Positions 36,634 to 44,420 of a DNA stretch of 64,000 nt are shown piece by piece. The position numbers and the translations under genes are program-made. The stretch lies in the NCBI RefSeq assembly GCF_002009015.1, contig NZ_LZDE01000346.1, positions 1 to 64,000 on the forward strand, written 5' to 3'. This DNA is from Microbulbifer mangrovi. GTDB taxonomy: Bacteria; Pseudomonadota; Gammaproteobacteria; Pseudomonadales; Cellvibrionaceae. How positions within the stretch are numbered: the first letter of the stretch is position 1; each line of letters begins with the position of its first letter. Below the pieces are notes generated by a model that worked only from the letters and a program-made list of their open reading frames with translations, was not told the DNA's origin and made no database searches.

Positions 36634-39501
36634 ATGGATAACAGAACCCAGCTGAAGAAATCGCCTTTAAGCAACGCCGTAAAAATGGCAGTCGGTTATT
36701 CCCTGATGGGTAGTAGCGCGCTTGTTATGGCGCAGGGAGTGGCGCAACCGGCGGAGTCCACCGTAGAAGAGGTGGTGGTTACCGGTACCCACATCAAAGG
36801 CCTGGATACCGAGGGCGCGGTACAGGTAGTGCAGATCAACCGCGACGATATCGAAGCCTCCGGGGCAACGTCGGCGATCGAAATATTGCAGCAGTTGAGC
36901 CAGACTGGTGGTGGCAGCGGTACCTTTTCTACAGCAACTGGTGGGCCGCTATCCAGCAATACCCCGGTCGGTGCAGCGGGTGTTTCCCTGCGTGGGCTGG
37001 GTGCCAGTTCCACCCTGGTACTGGTCAACGGCCGCCGCGTATCCGTCAGCTCATTTGCCAAGGGGCAGGAGTCCTTCGTCGATGTAAACTCCATTCCCCT
37101 GTCTGCTATCGAGCGCGTGGAGGTATTGCCCAGTGGCGCCGCTGCTACCTATGGCGCTGATGCTGTGGCGGGCGTGGTGAACTTTGTACTGCGCGAAGAT
37201 TTTACGGGTAATGAAGTCACGCTGACGCACGGTAATTCCACCGCTGGCAGCGATGAAGGCAAGTACAACCTGAATTGGGTGTGGGGCCGCGAGGGCGAAC
37301 GCAGCCATACCATGGTGGTGGTGGACCTGTTTTCACGCAATGCGATGTACGACCGCGACCGTAAATTGACCGCGAACTCCGTGCGCCCGAGCCAGCAGGG
37401 GATTTACCCCAGCTTCAATGATTTCTATTCGATGTACTACGATCAAACCCAGTCTCCCGAGGAAGGCGGTTGTCCTGCGGATCAGTTTGGCTTTGGTGAT
37501 TTCGGTGAATACTGTGCGTTCAATACCAACGCGATTGCTGCGACTCAGGATGAGTACGAAAGTGCGAGCGTAGTAGGTACCTTCAATTACGACATTTCTG
37601 ATAACCTCGAGTGGTTCAATACCTTGATGCTGCAGACAACAGCATCTCGCGGTACGTCTTCTCCTGCCAATTTTTCACGAGCGCCCTTTGATCCGGAGAG
37701 CCCGCTTTGGCCGGAGCAATTGAAAGCGGATATCGTGGAAGAGGGTTCTTTCAGTCCTGACGCGCCTACCAGTGATTTTTCGGATTTCTATGGCTATCCG
37801 ATTTTTGCCTACGGAAAGTTCCCGGATGCAAGGGCGGTTGAAGTCGAGTCCCGGTCGACGCGTCTGGTAACGGGCTTGCGCGGCGAGTTGTCCAATTGGA
37901 ACTGGGAAGTGGCGGCCAATCTGGGACGCAGTGAATCGGAACAGCGTGGCATCTCTGGCCTTTACAACTCCGAAGCTTTTTACAACGCCAGCCTGGGCAA
38001 CTTGTGTACTGACGGTACGGTAGTGAATCGTTGGGACCTGGATCTGGTGCGTCCTAGCGCGAGCTACGGGGCGGGCGAAACCTGTGAAGATGTTGGTAAA
38101 ACTACCGCATGGTACAACCCGTTCAATGGCCAAGCTGAGCAAGTGGATGCCATTGACGAGTTTGTCCGAACCGATGCCAAGCGCAGTGGTAAATCCAGTC
38201 TTTACGCGATCGACGGAAATATTTCCGGAAGCTGGATTGAGCTTCCTGCCGGTGCGATTCAGGTGGCAATTGGTGGTGAATTCCGCCGCGAGACCGTTAA
38301 CGATATGCCGGCTGCCGATGCAGTATCAACGACCTATAACCCTGAGCCGATTCTCGGATTCAGCTCCACTTCCGCCAATGCCTCGCGGAACCAGTGGGCA
38401 GTGTATACCGAGCAGATGATTCCGCTGGCGGCAACTACCGAGCTCCAGTTGGCACTGCGATATGACTATTACGACAGTTTCGGTGGAGACGCCAACCCGA
38501 AGGTTGCGCTGCGCCACGCATTTAACGATGCAGTTATTTTCCGCAGTAACTGGTCTACCTCGTACCGAGCGCCTTCGCTGGCACAGGTGGGTGCTGGCAC
38601 CTTGCTGTCCAGCTATACCGTGGATTGTGAGGCGACGCCGGGTGCCTGTGGCGGTGACTCCACTGCCGATGGTCAGTCTTTGCTGTCTGAAGATGTGAGC
38701 AATGACGACCTGAAGCCCGAAACCGCCACTACCTGGGGTGCTGGCTTCCTGCTCAAGCCAACGGAAGATACCGAGATCAGTATTGACTACTGGAATATCG
38801 AGCATGAAAACCTGATCGGCATTGAGCAAGACGACTTTATTTTACGTGCACTGGCGGGAGAGTATCCGATAGTGGAGGCCGGTGAGCTGGTGCCCGGTCA
38901 GCCTGGCCTGGAAGTCATTGGAAATATTGTTGTGGATGCCCACTTCCAGTTGACCAATCTGGGCTGGCAGAAGACCAGTGGTGTTGATCTTGCCTTTACG
39001 CAGCACCTGGATACCGAAAATTGGGGCAGCTTTCGTTTTACGTTGGATGGAACCTATATGGCGCAATTTGACAAGCTGCCATCAGAGGTCTCCGGCGTGA
39101 TCAGCGAGGCTGGTGAGTACACCTATCCGCGCTGGCTGGCAAACAGCTCCCTGCGCTGGCGCTACGAGAACTGGTCTTCCACCCTGAGTGCAAGATATAC
39201 CCACAGCTATGCCGATGATCCGTCCCAGCGCACCCTGGATGCATTGATGGAGCCGGGTGCTGAGTACTTCCTGTCAAAAGTAAACATGGATGAAAACGGC
39301 GGAGTGGAAGTCGACAGCTGGATGACCTTTGACCTCAGCGTTAGCCGAGACTTCGACAGCGGTAGCTGGCTAAGCCTGCAGGTCAAAAACCTGCTGGACG
39401 AAGAGCCACCTCTGGTGCTGGGTACCAGTGCTAACGTGGATAACTTTAACCATAACGCCATGGGACGGTTCTATACCCTGAGTTACGGCCACGCGTTCTG
39501 A
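36634..39501 (+). CDS. TonB-dependent outer-membrane receptor of the cyanophycin locus
   Basis: A 955-residue receptor for energy-dependent import across the outer membrane. It has a signal peptide (cleavage near LVMAQG) and a TonB-box-like STVEEVVVTGT segment. The plug domain (about 55-175) contains VSLRGLGASSTLVLVNGRR and GAAATYGADAVAGVVNFVL. A 22-stranded barrel ends in YTLSYGHAF with the terminal phenylalanine. No N-terminal signalling domain is present. Its place between the secreted cyanophycinase and the permease and dipeptidase genes suggests a ligand such as cyanophycin fragments or beta-Asp-Arg. GGAGGG precedes the ATG. Confidence 0.9.
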   Translation: MDNRTQLKKSPLSNAVKMAVGYSLMGSSALVMAQGVAQPAESTVEEVVVTGTHIKGLDTEGAVQVVQINRDDIEASGATSAIEILQQLSQTGGGSGTFSTATGGPLSSNTPVGAAGVSLRGLGASSTLVLVNGRRVSVSSFAKGQESFVDVNSIPLSAIERVEVLPSGAAATYGADAVAGVVNFVLREDFTGNEVTLTHGNSTAGSDEGKYNLNWVWGREGERSHTMVVVDLFSRNAMYDRDRKLTANSVRPSQQGIYPSFNDFYSMYYDQTQSPEEGGCPADQFGFGDFGEYCAFNTNAIAATQDEYESASVVGTFNYDISDNLEWFNTLMLQTTASRGTSSPANFSRAPFDPESPLWPEQLKADIVEEGSFSPDAPTSDFSDFYGYPIFAYGKFPDARAVEVESRSTRLVTGLRGELSNWNWEVAANLGRSESEQRGISGLYNSEAFYNASLGNLCTDGTVVNRWDLDLVRPSASYGAGETCEDVGKTTAWYNPFNGQAEQVDAIDEFVRTDAKRSGKSSLYAIDGNISGSWIELPAGAIQVAIGGEFRRETVNDMPAADAVSTTYNPEPILGFSSTSANASRNQWAVYTEQMIPLAATTELQLALRYDYYDSFGGDANPKVALRHAFNDAVIFRSNWSTSYRAPSLAQVGAGTLLSSYTVDCEATPGACGGDSTADGQSLLSEDVSNDDLKPETATTWGAGFLLKPTEDTEISIDYWNIEHENLIGIEQDDFILRALAGEYPIVEAGELVPGQPGLEVIGNIVVDAHFQLTNLGWQKTSGVDLAFTQHLDTENWGSFRFTLDGTYMAQFDKLPSEVSGVISEAGEYTYPRWLANSSLRWRYENWSSTLSARYTHSYADDPSQRTLDALMEPGAEYFLSKVNMDENGGVEVDSWMTFDLSVSRDFDSGSWLSLQVKNLLDEEPPLVLGTSANVDNFNHNAMGRFYTLSYGHAF

Positions 39502-39526
39502 TCGGCGTCTCACAGGAGCTGATCCC

Positions 39527-39560
39527 GGCGGGCGCGCAGTTTGCGCCCGCCAACCCTTTT
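39527..39560 (+). terminator. GC-rich hairpin between receptor and permease genes
   Basis: GGCGGGCGC and GCGCCCGCC form a perfect 9-bp stem with a 7-nt loop. After AACCC comes a T-rich run. It may terminate partially, lowering permease expression relative to the receptor. Confidence 0.7.
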
Positions 39561-39582
39561 TCTTTTACTGCGGTGTATTCCT

Positions 39583-41109
39583 ATGCAGACAAGCGATACC
39601 CATTCCTCCTGCGCTGATGTTGCGGGTGCAGAGGGACAATCGGTGAACAAAACCTGGGCAATGCCAGATACTTATCTGATTTTGCTGGCGGTAGCACTGT
39701 TGGCTTTCGCTCTGAACTTCCTGATTCCCGCAGGTACCTTCGAAACCGTCACGCAGGTGGTCAACGGTGTCGAGCGCAGTGTAATTGATCCGCAAAGCTA
39801 CCAGAGAGCATCGGATGAACCGGCGGGTATGTCGCTGTTTGCCGAGGGCGGTGGTATCGGGTTCCTCAACTTTGCCTTCGAGGGCATGGTGTCCGGTAGC
39901 AAGTGGGGAGCATCCATCGGTGTATTTGCGTTTATTCTCCTTACCGGTGGCGCATTCGGTCTGATATTTGCCAGTGGCTCTGTAGAGCGCGGCCTGTTCC
40001 AGGTAATTGCGCGCAATCGCGATGCCGGGCACTGGTATCTCGCGATTCTGTGCTTTCTGTTTTCCCTAGGGGGCGCTGTCTTCGGAATGGGGGAGGAGGT
40101 GATTCCTTTTACCCTGATAGTGGTGCCACTTTTGGTCTCCATGGGGTATGACAGTATCACCGCGCTGCTGGTGACCTATGTTGCCACACAGGTGGGTTTT
40201 GCCACCTCGTGGATGAACCCGTTTGGTGTGAGTATTGCCCAGGGAATTGCCGGCGTCCCCCTGATGTCCGGTAGCGGCTTGCGTATGGCCCTGTGGCTGC
40301 TGGCGACCTGCGGGCTCGCGGGATACACGATCTATTACGCGCGTCGCGTACAGCAGCAGCCCTCTCGCTCTCTCGCCTATGAATCTGACCGCGTGTTTCG
40401 GGATAAAGCGGTTTCCGCAAACGCCCTGCAGACCATGGTGCGGGGTGATGGCTGGGTGTTGTTGCTGTTCTGTGCCGGCATTGCCTGGATGATCTGGGGC
40501 GTGGTGGAACGCAGCTATTTTCTGCCGGAAATTGCCAGCCAGTTTTTTACGCTGGGTATCGTCATTGCGGTGGTCGCCATCGGGTTCGGGCTCAATGGCC
40601 TGACCCCGAACAAGGCTGCTGCCGCGTTCAAAGAGGGGGCTCAGCAGTTGCTGCCTGCCGCCATGGTCGTGGCATTTGCCAAGGGGATTGTACTGCTACT
40701 GGGCGGTGATGACCCCCAAGGGGCCAGTATCCTGAATACGATTCTGCACTCCGCGGGCAACAGCCTTGCGGACGTGTCTGGTGCTGTCTCAGCCTGGTTT
40801 ATGTTGGCTTTTCAGACGGTATTCAATTTCTTTATTACTTCCGGATCCGGCCAGGCGGCGTTGACCATGCCGATCATGGCGCCGCTCGCGGATGTGGTGG
40901 GAGTCACGCGACAGACGGCGGTGCTCGCATTCCAGCTCGGCGATGGGCTGACCAATATAGTGGTGCCCACCTCTGCGGCGCTGATGGGTTGCCTGGGTGC
41001 GGCGCGTTTGGACTGGGGCATATGGGTGCGCTTTGTGCTGCCCCTGCAGGGAATGTTGTTCCTGTTTGCGTCGCTCGCGGTGCTGATCGCCGCGGTATCC
41101 GGTTTTTAA
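39583..41109 (+). CDS. DcuC/YfcC-family permease, candidate isoaspartyl-dipeptide transporter
   Basis: A 508-residue inner-membrane protein with about a dozen hydrophobic helices. Its N-terminal part (YLILLAVALLAFALNFLIPAG) and repeated conserved segments (GMGEEVIPFTLIVVPLLVSM, TSGSGQAALTMPIMAPLADV, GDGLTNIVVPTSAALMG) place it in the YfcC/DcuC/ArcD-like family. These proteins carry amino acids, dicarboxylates or peptides. Because the next gene is an isoaspartyl dipeptidase, the most economical substrate is beta-Asp-Arg, which is inferred. The ATG at 39583 is preferred; an earlier TTG would overlap the hairpin. Confidence 0.85.
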   Translation: MQTSDTHSSCADVAGAEGQSVNKTWAMPDTYLILLAVALLAFALNFLIPAGTFETVTQVVNGVERSVIDPQSYQRASDEPAGMSLFAEGGGIGFLNFAFEGMVSGSKWGASIGVFAFILLTGGAFGLIFASGSVERGLFQVIARNRDAGHWYLAILCFLFSLGGAVFGMGEEVIPFTLIVVPLLVSMGYDSITALLVTYVATQVGFATSWMNPFGVSIAQGIAGVPLMSGSGLRMALWLLATCGLAGYTIYYARRVQQQPSRSLAYESDRVFRDKAVSANALQTMVRGDGWVLLLFCAGIAWMIWGVVERSYFLPEIASQFFTLGIVIAVVAIGFGLNGLTPNKAAAAFKEGAQQLLPAAMVVAFAKGIVLLLGGDDPQGASILNTILHSAGNSLADVSGAVSAWFMLAFQTVFNFFITSGSGQAALTMPIMAPLADVVGVTRQTAVLAFQLGDGLTNIVVPTSAALMGCLGAARLDWGIWVRFVLPLQGMLFLFASLAVLIAAVSGF

Positions 41110-41125
41110 ATTTTAAGCAGTTTTT

Positions 41126-42298
41126 ATGTCTCAAATCACTCTGATTAAAAATGCGGAAGTTTTCGCCCCGCGCAGCCTCGGCCGATGTGATGTCTTGGTG
41201 GCCGGAGATCGTGTGGCAAAGATCGACCAGCATTTGACCCTGCCGGAATCTGTCGGCCAGGTAGTAGATGCCGACGGTGCCTGGTTGATGCCGGGCCTTG
41301 TTGACACCCTGGTGCATATCAGCGGCGGTGGCGGCGAGGGCGGGTTTGGCTCACGTACACCGGAACTGGATGTGCGGGATGCGATTGCCGCGGGTGTAAC
41401 CACCGTTGTGGGCGCGCTAGGTACGGATGCGACTACCCGCACCCTGAATGAACTGTTCGGCAAGGCCAAGGCCCTTGAGGCGCAGGGTATTACCTGCTTT
41501 ATGCAAACCGGTTCCTACCAGGTGCCGGTGAATACGCTGACCGGCAGCGTACGCAGCGACATCATGCTGGTGGACAACATTATCGGTGTCGGCGAACTCG
41601 CCATATCCGATCATCGTTCTTCGCATCCCTCACGGGATGAGCTGGTTCGTATTGCGGCGGACGCACGGGTTGCCGGCCTGTTGAGTGGGAAGGGCGGTGT
41701 GATCAGCGTGCACGTGGGCGATGGTGCGGGGCGGCTGCAGCCGCTGTTCGATGTGGTGGAACATTCTGAGATCCCCATTTCCCAGTTTTATCCCACGCAC
41801 ATGAATCGCAATACTTCGCTACTGGAGCACGGTGTGGAATTTGCCCGTGCCGGTGGTTTTATCGACTTCACAACTTCCACGACTGAAGAGATTCTGGCCA
41901 GCGGCGAACTGCGCGCGAGCCAGGCGCTGGCAATGGCGTTGGAACAGGGCGCTCCAGTGGATCAGTTGACGTTTTCCTCCGATGCCCAGGGATCGCTCAC
42001 AAATTTTTGTGATCTCGGCGAGCTGCGAGATATGGAAGTGGGTGCCATCGCCAGTCTGTTTGAGGAGTTTCGTAGTGCGGTACTGCACGAAAAGGTAGAA
42101 ATCTCCCGGGCACTACAGGTGGTGACCAGTAACCCGGCGCGGGCCCTGGGGCTCAAGCGCAAAGGCCAGGTTGCAGCGGGACGCGATGCCGACTTGATTC
42201 TTGTCGATCCGCAACGCTTTCAGATTACGCACGTGATGGCGAAGGGACGCTGGCAGTTGTTTGATCGCCAGCCCCAGTCCGTGGAGCGTTCCGACTAA
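41126..42298 (+). CDS. iadA: Isoaspartyl dipeptidase (IadA-like) with altered metal site
   Basis: A cytoplasmic amidohydrolase expected to split beta-Asp-Arg into aspartate and arginine. The 390-residue product aligns with E. coli IadA along its length: GGGGEGGFGSRTPE, GALGTDATTR, AISDHRSSHP, SVHVGDG, YPTHMNRNTSL and FSSDAQGS. Two metal-site differences stand out. The first histidine of the HxH pair is Leu62 (VDTLVHI), and the bridging lysine of E. coli is replaced by glutamate in GVGELAIS. The remaining ligands look intact. The gene starts 16 bp after the permease gene, so they are an operon. Confidence 0.88.
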   Translation: MSQITLIKNAEVFAPRSLGRCDVLVAGDRVAKIDQHLTLPESVGQVVDADGAWLMPGLVDTLVHISGGGGEGGFGSRTPELDVRDAIAAGVTTVVGALGTDATTRTLNELFGKAKALEAQGITCFMQTGSYQVPVNTLTGSVRSDIMLVDNIIGVGELAISDHRSSHPSRDELVRIAADARVAGLLSGKGGVISVHVGDGAGRLQPLFDVVEHSEIPISQFYPTHMNRNTSLLEHGVEFARAGGFIDFTTSTTEEILASGELRASQALAMALEQGAPVDQLTFSSDAQGSLTNFCDLGELRDMEVGAIASLFEEFRSAVLHEKVEISRALQVVTSNPARALGLKRKGQVAAGRDADLILVDPQRFQITHVMAKGRWQLFDRQPQSVERSD

Positions 42299-42314
42299 CC
42301 TCTGGGGAAATCCT

Positions 42315-42725
42315 GTGGCAGCAATGCAAGACCGACACCTTTTCGATGAGGCTCTGGCGCTGATGCGCAACAACCTCTCCGAACCTTTGCAAACCGGCGA
42401 GCTGGCCGCTTTTCTCAATATCTCCGTCAAGAAGCTCGAGCGGATATTTAGTCGACGGAGGGGTGTTTTACCGGCGCGCTTTTACCGCGAGTTGCGGTTG
42501 CAGCAGGCGCGCGAGCTACTGTTTGAGAGTGGTTTGAGTATTGATGAAATCGGACAGCAATGCGGTTTCCGTTCAGCCTCGCATTTCAGCCGCTGTTTCA
42601 GGGAGTATTGCGGAAGGAGCCCGCGCGAGGAGCGGATGCTGGGCGAACGAGAAACGGTTACAACGGACCGATTCCGCCTGAAGCCATCTGCGTCAGAGTT
42701 TTTTAGAGTGGAAAGCAATTTATGA
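42315..42725 (+). CDS. Stand-alone AraC-type DNA-binding domain, ArgR/GlxA-like
   Basis: A 136-residue product consisting almost only of a two-helix-turn-helix AraC domain: EPLQTGELAAFLNISVKKLE and IFSRRRGVLPARFYRELRLQ. The second half is LSIDEIGQQCGFRSASHFSR followed by CFREYCGRSPREER. It resembles the C-terminal domain of GATase1-AraC regulators such as Pseudomonas ArgR, which controls arginine catabolism. The N-terminal ligand domain is missing. A GTG start with GGGGA seven bases upstream is chosen. The stop overlaps the start of the following cyanophycinase gene (ATGA). Confidence 0.78.
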   Translation: MAAMQDRHLFDEALALMRNNLSEPLQTGELAAFLNISVKKLERIFSRRRGVLPARFYRELRLQQARELLFESGLSIDEIGQQCGFRSASHFSRCFREYCGRSPREERMLGERETVTTDRFRLKPSASEFFRVESNL

Positions 42726-44062
42726 AATTTTCAACGATAGCAGCATTAATTCTGGGTATGCTGCTGTTCGCCACCCTGGGTTGTGCCGGCGAAAGTGACA
42801 GTGCTTTAACTGAGAACACCGCTGTCCGCGCACAAGAAAAGCGGCTTGTAGAGTCTGATGCGCCGCGACAGTCGGGCAACCTGTTGATTGTCGGCGGTGC
42901 CTTGCGCAGTGATAACAGCCGTGTATACCAGGCATTTATAGATGCTGTCCCTGCTGGCTTTCCGAATGTGGCAATTGTACCGGCGGCATCCGGTCGACCA
43001 GCCCATTACGCGCATCAGTTTTCTGAGGATCTGCGTCGCCATGGTTTTGCCGGTGATATTCGTGTACTACCCATCGCTGTAAAAGACGATCCTTCCACGG
43101 CGTCTGTGGATGAGAGCCAGTGGGTGCAGGGTGGCAACGACCAGGCATTGGCGGAAAGCCTGCGAGATGTCGGTGGCATCTGGTTTGTGGGCGGTGACCA
43201 GACGCGGATTGCCAGCACACTGCTTAATGCGAAAGGCGAGGATACCCCCGTGTTACAGGCGATTCGTGCCCAGTTGTCGCGGGGGGCAGTGGTTGGTGGT
43301 ACCAGTGCCGGTGCAGCCATCATGAGTCACACCATGATTGCTGCAGGGGATTCGCTCAGCGCGCTGACCCTGCCCAGTGTGAGCGAGTATGCTGGTATGG
43401 AAGGCCAGGAAGCCGGCCAGTTGCTGCTTGCCCGTGGACTGGGTTTCATGCCGGTGGGAATCGTCGATCAGCACTTTGATCGCAAGGCGCGCCTGGGACG
43501 GCTGGTGCGAGCCCTGGAGCACAGTGCAGAGGCAGGCGAACGGCTGGGTTTTGGTGTGGACGAGGACACCGGTCTGCTGGTGAACCTGGGTAATAAAACC
43601 CTGACGGTTCTGGGGGCCGGCAACCTGGTGATCGCGGACGCCCGCGGTGCGCGTTTCGCAACCGGGGAAAGCGCATTTTCCGCGACCGGGGTGCAGCTCA
43701 GCGTGCTGAGTGACGGCGACAGCCTTGACTGGGATAGCCTGGAAGTGTCGGCGAAAGGTAGCAAAACCGCTGGTCGCGAGGCATTTGGTTATCGCGCCAC
43801 CCAGGGCGCGGGTATGGCCCTGGCGAATCAGCGTCTGGATCAGATGCTCGGCTTTTCTCTGCTGGACAACAGTGAGATGCAAATACTGCGACGCTACGCC
43901 TTTGATGACCAGACCGGCCGGGGGGTCCTGTTTCGCTTTCGCCAGACCGATATTTCCAGAGGGTACTGGCACTACGGCTCCGGCACCAAAGACCAGTATT
44001 CCGTGGTCGGGGTGATGCTCGATATCGAGCCGGTGTCGGTAGCGATTAAGGCGCTGGAGTAG
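42722..44062 (+). CDS. Lipoprotein cyanophycinase (S51 family)
   Basis: A 446-residue second cyanophycinase. The N terminus is a lipoprotein signal (LLFATLGCAGES, Cys near residue 21), so it should be anchored in the envelope rather than secreted. The S51 core has LLIVGGALRSDNS and FVGGDQTRI. The nucleophile Ser195 lies in GGTSAGAAIM, with the histidine in VDQHFDRKARLGRL and GFGVDEDTGLLV. The C-terminal 120 residues are beta-rich and lie outside the typical core. It overlaps the AraC-domain gene by four bases. It has no PPC domain, unlike the enzyme at 34.5 kb. Confidence 0.86.
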   Translation: MKFSTIAALILGMLLFATLGCAGESDSALTENTAVRAQEKRLVESDAPRQSGNLLIVGGALRSDNSRVYQAFIDAVPAGFPNVAIVPAASGRPAHYAHQFSEDLRRHGFAGDIRVLPIAVKDDPSTASVDESQWVQGGNDQALAESLRDVGGIWFVGGDQTRIASTLLNAKGEDTPVLQAIRAQLSRGAVVGGTSAGAAIMSHTMIAAGDSLSALTLPSVSEYAGMEGQEAGQLLLARGLGFMPVGIVDQHFDRKARLGRLVRALEHSAEAGERLGFGVDEDTGLLVNLGNKTLTVLGAGNLVIADARGARFATGESAFSATGVQLSVLSDGDSLDWDSLEVSAKGSKTAGREAFGYRATQGAGMALANQRLDQMLGFSLLDNSEMQILRRYAFDDQTGRGVLFRFRQTDISRGYWHYGSGTKDQYSVVGVMLDIEPVSVAIKALE

Positions 44063-44116
44063 GGCAATTTCTGGCGTGCTCGCAAGCGGGATACCTTGCG
44101 GGCAGATATATCAGAG

Positions 44117-44135
44117 CAGGGGCGCAATGCCCCTG
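44117..44135 (+). terminator. Weak terminator-like hairpin after the lipoprotein cyanophycinase
   Basis: CAGGGGC pairs with GCCCCTG around GCAAT. No U tract follows, so it may be only an mRNA end-stabilising stem. Confidence 0.35.
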
Positions 44136-44349
44136 TGACCAGCCAGTTCTGTGTCTCGTTGAGGACTTTCCCCTATACCGGTCGCCATTTTCAGCCGGTT
44201 TCCGCTCTTTCTTCTTTCCTTTAATGCGCATGGCTCCCGAGTGTCAAACCCGCGCAACCACTGGCTCCCAATTGGCACTACGCTTGATCTATCCATGTGG
44301 CGTTACGTCAATTGCTAATACCTGTTGCACCATCTCCGTTCTTACCCCT

Positions 44350-44367
44350 AAAATGTGATCACATTTT
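44350..44367. promoter_or_regulatory. 18-bp perfect palindrome upstream of spuC, operator candidate
   Basis: AAAATGTGATCACATTTT is a perfect palindrome 54-71 bp before the spuC start. It lacks the 6-bp spacer of a CRP site. Its GT...AC symmetry is compatible with a GntR/FCD dimer site, but the binder is unknown. Confidence 0.5.
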
Positions 44368-44420
44368 TGGCCCCGCTGCGCAGGGGCGTCTCTGACGCAA
44401 TTCGATTCAGGAGTGAGTTC

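Larger units (their letters stand above)
44063..44420. other. Intergenic region before the polyamine aminotransferase
   Basis: This 358-bp stretch contains an inverted repeat (CAGGGGC/GCCCCTG, 44117-44135) that may end the upstream transcript without a U tract. It also contains the palindrome at 44350-44367. No other gene or RNA is seen. Confidence 0.5.

Noticed and set aside
44350-44367. Palindrome read as a CRP site
   Set aside because: CRP sites have 6 bp between TGTGA and TCACA; here the halves are adjacent, so a different regulator is more likely.
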